From NCBI RefSeq assembly GCF_020686945.1, contig NZ_JAJEPR010000005.1, positions 1 to 64,000 on the forward strand: DNA of 64,000 bases, read 5' to 3'. This document shows positions 49,125 to 55,654 of this stretch, in pieces (position 1 is the stretch's first letter; each line of letters begins with the position of its first letter). The notes under the pieces were generated by a model, which saw nothing but the letters and a program-made list of their open reading frames with translations, was not told the origin of the DNA and did no database searches. The translations under genes and the position numbers were made by a program. The DNA is from Limivivens faecihominis. GTDB taxonomy: Bacteria; Bacillota; Clostridia; Lachnospirales; Lachnospiraceae.

Positions 49125-49421
49125 AAATTTGCAATACCCATCGACATGGAGGATAGCGTTCCTTAGCCGATGGGTATACTTTTATTCTTAGTAATCGTTA
49201 TGATAGACATTTGCCTATATTTGATTGCCAGCTATCCTGTAGATGCAATACTTAATTGTGTTACAATCAAGCAGGAGGACAACTTTATGTTCAGCACTAT
49301 CTTATTTGTAGTCTTGACCGAACTGGTCATCTATACCAACAGACAGTTTCCAACTTTCGATTTCGATTTATTGGTTGAACTGTTGACAACAATCTCCCAC
49401 CCTTACAACTACTTGTAAGGC
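49125..49421 (-). ncRNA. structured RT-associated RNA, probable template of the RT
   Basis: From the predicted start near 49421 the RNA opens with hairpin CTTACAA-GTAG-TTGTAAG (49402-49419). Near its 3' end is a 10-bp perfect stem ATACCCATCG/CGATGGGTAT (49168-49177 with 49134-49143) with a 24-nt loop. That loop contains GCTATCCT (49150-49157), exactly complementary to AGGATAGC (49231-49238) upstream, so a pseudoknot is possible. A small TGACC-AGTTC-GGTCA hairpin lies near 49313-49327. The RNA ends at the RT ribosome site. The size of about 290-300 nt and the position match DRT2 ncRNAs. The complementary strand has an 83-codon open frame. Confidence 0.68.
49167..49418 (+). other. antisense open frame predicted to become a concatemeric 'neo' gene
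   Basis: On the strand complementary to the RT RNA, the frame is open from 49167 to the stop at 49416-49418. It contains AGGAGG (49273-49278), 8 nt, and ATG (49287). A TACAAT -10 box (49262-49267) precedes it, while the matching -35 TTGACA (49383-49388) lies downstream, so no promoter exists in the linear DNA. If cDNA units are joined at CAAT (49246-49249 and 49390-49393) the unit is 144 nt, the boxes are 17 bp apart and the frame closes on itself as a 48-residue repeat. Each repeat would hold two amphipathic helices (FSTILFVVLTELVIYTN and FDLLVELLTTILNCVTIK). Inference; not a normal gene. Confidence 0.5.
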
Positions 49422-49427
49422 ATATAT

Positions 49428-49456
49428 AGAATACCATATTTTTATTTTATTTTCAA
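49428..49456 (-). promoter_or_regulatory. promoter of the RT-associated RNA and RT
   Basis: -35 TTGAAA (49451-49456), 17-bp spacer, -10 TATTCT (49428-49433) on the minus strand; start predicted near 49421. Confidence 0.72.
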
Positions 49457-49495
49457 TTTTAAATTTCTTATTTACAGCATTTTGACTCTTCTGAT

Positions 49496-50032
49496 TTATT
49501 TCGCTGAATTTGTCGCTTGAGTAATTTCTGCTTCTGTTGCCGGAGTTGTCCATTTACCGAATACTCGAGATTCCTTAGACGGAATAACCCCCATATCTTT
49601 GTATCCCAATTTCTTCAATAGTGCCATACTTGGCTCGTTCTGCGGCTCAGTAAAGCTGATAAAATCCCACTCCGTGTACCGCTCGTGGAGCAGATCAATC
49701 AGAGCTGTCAATGCTTCGAACGCATATCCTCTGCGGTGATGTTTATAGGAAAACGTGTATCCAATAGAAATGGTTCCGTCATTCGGCATAACCACGATTT
49801 CGCCCACCATCTCGTCCGTGTCCTTCAATGCCACCGCCACTAGAAAAGGAGCGTCTACGGACATTATGTCGTCCTTATGACATTCCACCAGGTTAACGAT
49901 GCCATCGTAGTCTTTGACTTGCCCACGCTGGTACCGGGCGCAAATCTCATTGTTGCGGTAGTCATACATTATCTCCGCATCCTTCACCGCAACATTTCGC
50001 AGACGCAGACGATTCGTTTCCATAAAGGTCAT
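49496..50032 (-). CDS. GNAT family N-acetyltransferase (RimJ-like)
   Basis: 178 residues. MTFMETNRLRLRNVAVKDAE at the start and YTFSYKHHRRGYAFEALTALI (acetyl-CoA-binding RxxGxA-type motif, here RRGYAFEA) identify a GNAT of the type that acetylates protein N-termini, aminoglycosides or small amines. The C-terminal SFTEPQNEPSMALLKKLGY is characteristic. GAGGAA precedes the ATG. It lies between the RT and a second GNAT gene, 18 bp apart, inside the island flanked by duplicated transporter-gene ends. The substrate is unknown. Confidence 0.85.
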   Translation of the reverse strand: MTFMETNRLRLRNVAVKDAEIMYDYRNNEICARYQRGQVKDYDGIVNLVECHKDDIMSVDAPFLVAVALKDTDEMVGEIVVMPNDGTISIGYTFSYKHHRRGYAFEALTALIDLLHERYTEWDFISFTEPQNEPSMALLKKLGYKDMGVIPSKESRVFGKWTTPATEAEITQATNSAK

Positions 50033-50050
50033 CGTAATTCCTCACTTATT

Positions 50051-50932
50051 TCATAATTCTTTTATGTACAAAACGTACTGACCCACACATTGGAATCCAA
50101 GTTCGCCCAAAACAGACTTTTCATCCTCAGCGCAGAAGTATGTCATATATTTGGCATCCAAACATTTGCACTCACTCAATGAAGCTGTCAGCAGTTCACG
50201 GAACACACTTTCATTGAAAACCTCATCAGCAAACTCACTTCCGTATATTTCGTAGTACCCATCCTTACCTGTCAAAAACACGGCAGCAATTGGCTGATCT
50301 GCCTGATTGTAAACAAAGATCGTCCAATCATCAATCGTTTCAAAGATACGGTCGGCATTCCAGTAGGTGTCGGGATCTTCGTGATATACCCTTCGGAACT
50401 TATCAAAATTGTATCGAAAAATCTTTTCAATGCAGTCATCATGTTCCTTCGCCGTATATCCATCAAAGAAAAAAGAGTGATTCCAGTCCTGCTCAATGCA
50501 TTGGAAACCATGTTCTGAAAGGAAGTGGATTGCTTCCTGATTATCTCCCGGAAAACCGAAATAAGCCGTATATCCGGCAAACTTTGTTTCAATAGTTTTT
50601 AGCAGCTCTGCCAGCGCCTGTTTTGTACCACGATTGATATTAAACTCATACAGCTGGAGATATCTGTCCTCCGGAATCCAATAATACGAAATCCAGCCCT
50701 CAACCTTCCCGTCAATACCGAACAGCAGCAGTTCGTATGTTTCCTTTGCTATGGCACGTTCAGCTGCCTTAAAGAAATCTGTCTTGGTTTTAATACCGTC
50801 TGCGTAGGTTGGATAGCATGACTTTTTCGGATTGAGAGCAACACTATAAGCAAACTCTCCATATTTCTTTATATCTTCAGGCGTGGCCTTTATCAGCACC
50901 TGCCGTACCTCCATTCGTTTTGATGTGTACAC
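50051..50932 (-). CDS. tandem-GNAT acetyltransferase family protein
   Basis: 293 residues with two GNAT-like halves: residues 10-140 (GKVEGWISYYWIPEDRYLQLYEFNI, then EAIHFLSEHGFQCIEQDW) and 150-290 (IAAVFLTGKDGYYEIYGSEF, then LGELGFQCVGQYVLYIKEL). Such double-domain proteins often have one catalytic half. The long start is GTG at 50932. An internal ATG (50914) and a GTG at 50899 are alternatives, and the last has GGAGG 8 nt upstream and would give LIKATPEDIKKYGEFAYS at the N-terminus, as in related proteins. Encoded just upstream of the second GNAT and co-directional with the RT. Confidence 0.82.
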   Translation of the reverse strand: MYTSKRMEVRQVLIKATPEDIKKYGEFAYSVALNPKKSCYPTYADGIKTKTDFFKAAERAIAKETYELLLFGIDGKVEGWISYYWIPEDRYLQLYEFNINRGTKQALAELLKTIETKFAGYTAYFGFPGDNQEAIHFLSEHGFQCIEQDWNHSFFFDGYTAKEHDDCIEKIFRYNFDKFRRVYHEDPDTYWNADRIFETIDDWTIFVYNQADQPIAAVFLTGKDGYYEIYGSEFADEVFNESVFRELLTASLSECKCLDAKYMTYFCAEDEKSVLGELGFQCVGQYVLYIKEL

Positions 50933-50948
50933 AGTTGTAACTACTCTT

Positions 50949-50994
50949 GTAACTGTTCAGTACCTTCGTGGAATAGTGGCTGCTGAATAGTTAC
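50949..50994. repeat. 46-bp GTAACT-family palindromic element at a stop codon
   Basis: GTAACTGTTCAG (50949-50960) is complementary, with one mismatch, to CTGAATAGTTAC (50983-50994). It abuts the stop codon of the transporter ATPase gene. Related to 22789-22814, 37940-37966 and the 143-bp element at 53471-53613. Confidence 0.72.
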
Positions 50995-51756
50995 CTATTC
51001 TTCATTGTATTTTCCCAGAAATTCCTGCATGCGGCGGTTGTCGGAATGGAAGACCTCCTCCGGCGTTCCTTCCTCTACGATGAGGCCTTTTTCCATGAAG
51101 ACCACATGGTTGGCCACGTTTTTCGCGAAGTTCATCTCGTGGGTGACGATGACCATGGTCATGTGCTCGGCGGCCAGGTCACGGATGACTTTTAAGATCT
51201 CGCCCGTAAGCTCCGGGTCCAGGGCAGAGGTGGGCTCGTCGAAAAAGAGCACCTGGGGATTTAAGGCCAGAGCTCGCGCGATCGAGACACGCTGCTGCTG
51301 ACCGCCGGAAAGCTGGCAGGGATAGTAGTCCTCCTTATCGGAAAGGCCCATCTTTTTTAAGAGCTCCCGGCCGATGCGGTAAGCCTCCTCCTTTGACTTT
51401 TTCTGGACATGGATCAGCGGATCGGTCACGTTTTTGATCACGCTGTAGTGGGGGAAAAGGTTAAAATTCTGAAAGACCAGGCCAAATTTTTTCCGGATTT
51501 CCCTGAGCTCGGCAGGCTTTGCGTAGACCGACCGGCCGGAAGCATCCATGGAAACAGCCTTCTCGCCGAGATAACTCAGATCTCCGCCGTCCATGGTCTC
51601 CAGCAGGGTCGCGCATCTTAAAAGTGTGGATTTTCCGGAGCCTGAAGGGCCGATGATGGCCAGCACCTCTCCTTTTTTTACCGTCAGAGAGATGTCCTTG
51701 AGGACCTCAAGATCTCCGAAAGATTTTTTGATATGATTGATTTCGAGATAATTCAT
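50995..51756 (-). CDS. glnQ: polar amino-acid ABC transporter ATPase
   Basis: 253 residues: Walker A GPSGSGKST, Q-loop VFQNFNLFPHYSV, signature CQLSGGQQQRVSIARAL, Walker B VLFFDEPTSALDPE and switch His VTHE. It belongs to the GlnQ/ArtM/HisP group that powers uptake of polar amino acids with the permease and binding protein upstream. The last 46 bp recur as a remnant at 45840-45857 plus 47785-47812, so this 3' end may be an integration hotspot. The exact amino acid is not identifiable. Confidence 0.93.
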   Translation of the reverse strand: MNYLEINHIKKSFGDLEVLKDISLTVKKGEVLAIIGPSGSGKSTLLRCATLLETMDGGDLSYLGEKAVSMDASGRSVYAKPAELREIRKKFGLVFQNFNLFPHYSVIKNVTDPLIHVQKKSKEEAYRIGRELLKKMGLSDKEDYYPCQLSGGQQQRVSIARALALNPQVLFFDEPTSALDPELTGEILKVIRDLAAEHMTMVIVTHEMNFAKNVANHVVFMEKGLIVEEGTPEEVFHSDNRRMQEFLGKYNEE

Positions 51757-51765
51757 AAAGCCTCC

Positions 51766-52416
51766 TTAACGGTAATAATCCATGCGTTTTTCCAGTTTTT
51801 CCATGACAACGGCCACAATAAGGTTGAAGACATAGTAGAAAATGGCCGCCACCACGAAGGGTACAAAGGTAGTCTTCGACGCGGCGATCTGTTTGGCAAT
51901 CGTGAACATCTCCATATAAGCCACAGCGAAGGCCAGGGAGGTGTCTTTTACCAGCGTAATGACCTCGTTGGTGACGCTGGGAAGAATCCGTTTCACCACC
52001 TGTGGGAAAATGATCCGGAAAAAGGTCTGGCTTCGGCTGTAGCCCAGAAGCTTCGCCGCCTCGTACTGGCCCACCGGCATGGACTCAATGCCGGAACGAT
52101 AGATCTCCGCAAAATAAGCCGCATAGTTTAAGGAAAAGGAAAGGATGATGGCTGTAAAGCGCCAGTTTCCTCCGATGTTCATTTTAAACAGATAATAAGG
52201 ACCAAAGTAGAACACCATGAGCTGAAGCATCAGCGGCGTTCCTCTCATGACGGAAATGTAGATTTTAAACAGGTTCTTCAGCACCGGATTTTTCGCCATC
52301 CGGCCAAAAGAAATCACAAGGCCCAGAGGCAGAGAAAAGATCAGCGTCAGGAAAAAAATCCCGACGGTCCGCACCATGCCTCCGGAAAGCTGTGACAGAA
52401 TCTGGGGTAAGCTCAT
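51766..52416 (-). CDS. amino-acid ABC transporter permease
   Basis: 216 residues from the ATG at 52416 (GGAGG 7 nt upstream), five to six helices. The HisM/GlnP family EAA loop is AKLLGYSRSQTFFRIIFPQVVKR, and the segment AAYFAEIYRSGIESMPVGQYEA is diagnostic. It forms the membrane channel for the ATPase downstream, 9 bp away. Only one permease gene is present, so it probably works as a homodimer. Confidence 0.93.
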   Translation of the reverse strand: MSLPQILSQLSGGMVRTVGIFFLTLIFSLPLGLVISFGRMAKNPVLKNLFKIYISVMRGTPLMLQLMVFYFGPYYLFKMNIGGNWRFTAIILSFSLNYAAYFAEIYRSGIESMPVGQYEAAKLLGYSRSQTFFRIIFPQVVKRILPSVTNEVITLVKDTSLAFAVAYMEMFTIAKQIAASKTTFVPFVVAAIFYYVFNLIVAVVMEKLEKRMDYYR

Positions 52417-52437
52417 ATGATATCCTCCATAAACACT

Positions 52438-52473
52438 TATAACCCCCGGAAGCACAGGCTCCCGGGGGCCGTA
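52438..52473 (-). terminator. hairpin between binding-protein and permease genes
   Basis: CCCCCGG and CCGGGGG arms enclose AGCCTGTGCTT-type loop sequence; no long T tract, so probably a partial terminator that sets the subunit ratio. Confidence 0.65.
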
Positions 52474-52491
52474 AGGTCTTTGTATTTTTAT

Positions 52492-53364
52492 TTACTCTGC
52501 TGCGCTCTCAGTTTCGGTCTCAGCAGTTTCCGCAGCGGTCTCGCTCTCAGCCTCGGAGGAAGCTTCCTCCTTATCCTGGCCTAAGCATACCATATCGGTG
52601 AGCTCGTATTTCTCAGCCAGTTTGTCGAAGGTGCCGTCTTCCAGAAGCTTATCAAGATCAGCATCAACGATGTCGCGAAGCTCGGTGTTGCCTTTCTTGA
52701 AGCCGATGGCATATTTCTCAGAATTGAGGTGCTCATCCAGGATCTCGTAATCATCGCCGTTGTCACGGCTCTCGATCTGATATTTGGCTACGCCGATATC
52801 CATGGCGATGGCATCCACAGCTCCTGCTTGGAGCTCCACGAAAGCGCTGTTGTAATCGGCAAACTCCTGAAGGGTTCCGAAGGTGTCTGCAAGAGCTTTC
52901 TGCTGCTCCTCATCCTGAAGAACCTGAAGGGCTGCGCTGGCTGCCTGCACGCCTACGGTCTTCCCTGCAAGATCAGAAAGAGCGCTGATGCCGGCATCTT
53001 TCTTCACCACCATCACCTGGCTGTTATCCACATAGGGCTGGGACCAGGTATAGTCATCCTCTCTTCCGGTCATCGTGAAACCGTTCCAGATGCAATCAAT
53101 GGAACCGGAATCCAGCTCCATATCCTTGGACTCCCAGTTGATCGGGGTCTTCACAAGCTCCCAGCCTTCCAGATCACAGACTGCCTGAGCCAGCTCCAGA
53201 TCAAAGCCGGTGTACTCTCCGTCGTCTCCCATGTAACCGTAAGGCGGATACTCCGCATCAAAACCTACGGTAAATGTTTTTGTCTCATCTGCAAAAGCAA
53301 CAGTTCCCAGAAGGGAAGCTGCCATCATTCCACAAAGGATCGCGCTGATCACTCTTTTTTTCAT
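52492..53364 (-). CDS. amino-acid-binding protein of an ABC transporter
   Basis: 290 residues with a Sec signal (MKKRVISAILCGMMAASLLGTVAFA) and a type-2 periplasmic-binding domain: TVGFDAEYPPYGYMGDDGEYTGFDLELA is the family-3 signature, with SDLAGKTVGVQAASAA later. The single Cys in the signal (AILCG) is followed by many residues before the cleavage region, so a lipoprotein form is uncertain. The last 30 residues are a low-complexity Glu/Ala/Ser/Thr tail of unknown purpose. First gene of the operon with the permease and ATPase. Confidence 0.92.
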   Translation of the reverse strand: MKKRVISAILCGMMAASLLGTVAFADETKTFTVGFDAEYPPYGYMGDDGEYTGFDLELAQAVCDLEGWELVKTPINWESKDMELDSGSIDCIWNGFTMTGREDDYTWSQPYVDNSQVMVVKKDAGISALSDLAGKTVGVQAASAALQVLQDEEQQKALADTFGTLQEFADYNSAFVELQAGAVDAIAMDIGVAKYQIESRDNGDDYEILDEHLNSEKYAIGFKKGNTELRDIVDADLDKLLEDGTFDKLAEKYELTDMVCLGQDKEEASSEAESETAAETAETETESAAE

Positions 53365-53470
53365 AATTATTTATCCTCCTTTAGCATATTAGCAGTTGAC
53401 CACTCTACTATGTTAAATCAAAACCTGCCGTTATACTAACACAGCGCGTCTGCTCTGTCAAGGAAAAAGT

Positions 53471-53613
53471 GTAACTATTCAGAGCCCATCTCGATTCCGC
53501 TTTGCTTCATCTCGATGTGCCTGCTCGCCAAATAGATTTTTGGTCAAAATCGTTCGTTCATGCAAGCATGACTCACACTTTTAACAGAAAATCTGCTTGA
53601 CTCTGAATATTAC
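53471..53613. mobile_element. 143-bp MITE-like element, GTAACTATTCAGAG family
   Basis: The left end GTAACTATTCAGAG (53471-53484) is complementary to CTCTGAATATTAC (53601-53613) with one base missing. The interior holds a TCATGCAAGCATGA palindrome as in other repeats here. No ORF. Confidence 0.7.
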
Positions 53614-53615
53614 AA

Positions 53616-53645
53616 AAAACCGACCGTTTTCGCGATCGGCTTTTC
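53616..53645 (-). terminator. terminator after the DUF5717/DUF5716 cluster
   Basis: On the minus strand, GCCGATCG, a short loop, CGGTCGGT and then TTTTTTG, just after the last stop codon. Confidence 0.65.
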
Positions 53646-53646
53646 G

Positions 53647-54447
53647 TTATGACGCACAGGTACTTTTGTGATAGGCGAGTTTCTCTTCCTCCAGGAAGGT
53701 CTGGACCGCTTTCCAGCGCTCTTTCTCGTCGGTCTCTGGCTCCTCCGGAAGCTGCCGGCTCTCTTTGAGCCAGGCCTCGATCTTCTCCCGCTGGACCTTC
53801 GGCACTTTTAGCTCATCCAGGCGCTTTTCGTAGTCCTCTCTCGAGAGGAAAAGGGAGAGCGTCGCCAGATATCTCCGGTAGATCTCATTGGAACGGACGG
53901 TCTCGTAGGATTTCCAGAGGCAGTCCGCCGCCTCCTCAAAGAGGAAGAGACGGGCATAGGCGGAGGCCAGGTTCGCATAAACCGCCGCATAGAACTGAAC
54001 GCCCATTTTTCCCGGGTTCCGCTTCTTTAAGAGGGTGGAATATTCCTGGATAGCATTGTTGTACATATGGTACTCCACCAGGTAGTCCGCCTTTATTTTT
54101 CGCCGGAGATCCTCGGGCTGGATCTCAATCGTGCGGATCTTCTCCTGGAGCTCCCGGAACTCATCGTGGGAGAGATAGCCAATCTCCTTGAAAATCGGCA
54201 AAATAAAATTTCCGATCGTCTCCTCGTTTTCCAGCTGCTCATAAAGCTTCCGGTAAAGACGGACGAGACCCAGCTCGTCCCGAATCCAGTCCAGAAGCTT
54301 CTCATTGATGATGGTCTGATCCAGAAGATAAATATTTTTCTCCAGATAGAAACAGAGCTCCTCAATCGTAAAAATGTTTGTGCTGATACTCTCGATAAAA
54401 TAGGGGTGTCGGGCTTTTTTCACCTGACAAAGATGGTAGCCGCTCAT
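53647..54447 (-). CDS. hypothetical helical protein in the DUF5716/DUF5717 cluster
   Basis: 266 residues, soluble, almost entirely predicted helix. The central region (YHMYNNAIQEYSTLLKKRNPGKMGVQFYAAVYANLASAYARLFLFEEAADCLWKSYE split over two helix pairs) looks like a tetratricopeptide-type repeat. It starts 4 bp inside the end of the DUF5716 gene and is the last of the three genes. I know no characterised homologue. It probably acts with its two neighbours in a protein assembly. Confidence 0.75.
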   Translation of the reverse strand: MSGYHLCQVKKARHPYFIESISTNIFTIEELCFYLEKNIYLLDQTIINEKLLDWIRDELGLVRLYRKLYEQLENEETIGNFILPIFKEIGYLSHDEFRELQEKIRTIEIQPEDLRRKIKADYLVEYHMYNNAIQEYSTLLKKRNPGKMGVQFYAAVYANLASAYARLFLFEEAADCLWKSYETVRSNEIYRRYLATLSLFLSREDYEKRLDELKVPKVQREKIEAWLKESRQLPEEPETDEKERWKAVQTFLEEEKLAYHKSTCAS

Positions 54448-55643
54448 GCTTCTCCCTCCTTTCCCGGAGTCTTCTCCGCCGCAAAGGTGATAACTGCATC
54501 CCAGCGCTTACCGGAGGCAGGATAGAGATTTCCAAGCCCCAGGTCTGTCACCCGGACGCGACATTTCCTTTTCCCAATGAAGGAAAGATCCAGATGCAGC
54601 CTCGTCGCCCGGTTCGGCCGGTCGGGAAGGCCCGGCAGCCGCACCGTATGGGAGAGTTCCTCCCCCGCCATACTCTTGGAGTAGAGAATCACCTCGCTGG
54701 TGTCGTCCAGGACGAACTCACATTCCGCCCGGGCCATGTACCAGTTGACACCGGCGCTGATCATCGGATAAAACTCCTGATGACCGCGGATGATCATTTC
54801 CATGCCCATGTTCTGCTCGATCATATCGGGACCCGCGTAGAGATAATCCCCCACCCGGTTCATCCGGGCATACTCCATGGCTGCATAGCAGGCGCCCTTG
54901 GTGTAAAGATTCTGTCCCATGAAGACCTTTCTCCTGTTGCAGAGGAAGGCCAGAGAATTGCCCATCCAGCTTTTATCGAACTCCTCGCCCACGAGGTAAA
55001 CGCTGGAAAAGGTCCGTTTCCCGAACATTTTCGTGGCAAGCTCCAGGAATTTCTGGTCTTTGACTTCCAGCCAGAGCTTGTCGGGTCGGCCCTCTCTTGC
55101 CAGCTCATCGAGATAGAGCATGCCTTTCTCCTCGATGGAGACGAGGGCCGGCCGGGTTTTCCGTTCCACGGAAAACTCAAAAGCCGTGACTTTTCCATTT
55201 TCACAGGAGAAAAGGGCCACCTGGTAGGTCCAGAGATCCTTGCGCTGGTTCAGCATATACCAGTAGAAACTCTCCCGGTAATCCTGAAGAAATACATGAT
55301 CCTTCGGAACGCCCACCCGCTCAAAGGCTGCGCGGATGCCGTCGGCCCAGGTGCCATTCATTTTCCGCATCGTCACCACAGCCAGGATAGAATCCGGCTT
55401 TCCGGCGGTGGCCAGAAGCTCCAGGCACTGAGCGAAAAAGTCCGCCAGCAGGGCCACACCCTCCTCTAAGCGCTGTTCCATGAGAGAAAACAGCTCTGCC
55501 GGCGTGGCGATCTGGTAATTTTCCTCCCCCGGCACGACGCTCACGGTCCTGGGACCGGAGTTCTGCCGGTTATAAAAGGTAAGCTGGGAATTTACCGGCC
55601 CCAGATCGATTCCCAGCGCCAATTCATTGATTTCACTGATCAT
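54444..55643 (-). CDS. DUF5716 family protein, actin/Hsp70-like ATPase fold suspected
   Basis: 399 residues. The first strand ELALGIDLGPVNSQLTFYN resembles the phosphate-1 loop of the actin/Hsp70/sugar-kinase fold, and a second such segment, VYLVGEEFDKSWMG, lies near residue 215. Catalytic competence cannot be judged. The family is common in Lachnospiraceae and is found next to DUF5717 proteins, as here (12 bp gap). No signal peptide or membrane segment. Function unknown; a chaperone- or scaffold-like role is a guess from the fold. Confidence 0.75.
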   Translation of the reverse strand: MISEINELALGIDLGPVNSQLTFYNRQNSGPRTVSVVPGEENYQIATPAELFSLMEQRLEEGVALLADFFAQCLELLATAGKPDSILAVVTMRKMNGTWADGIRAAFERVGVPKDHVFLQDYRESFYWYMLNQRKDLWTYQVALFSCENGKVTAFEFSVERKTRPALVSIEEKGMLYLDELAREGRPDKLWLEVKDQKFLELATKMFGKRTFSSVYLVGEEFDKSWMGNSLAFLCNRRKVFMGQNLYTKGACYAAMEYARMNRVGDYLYAGPDMIEQNMGMEMIIRGHQEFYPMISAGVNWYMARAECEFVLDDTSEVILYSKSMAGEELSHTVRLPGLPDRPNRATRLHLDLSFIGKRKCRVRVTDLGLGNLYPASGKRWDAVITFAAEKTPGKEGEA

Positions 55644-55654
55644 TTATCTTCTCC

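Noticed and set aside
49125..49421. Retron msr-msd interpretation of the RT leader
   Set aside because: I see no complementary a1/a2 ends enclosing the RNA or typical retron RT motifs; the arrangement fits a DRT2 template better.
47827..49421. Group II intron
   Set aside because: The RT has no maturase or endonuclease domain and no domain V-like hairpin flanks it.
47700..49460. Diversity-generating retroelement
   Set aside because: No template/variable repeat pair and no C-type lectin target gene were found near the RT.
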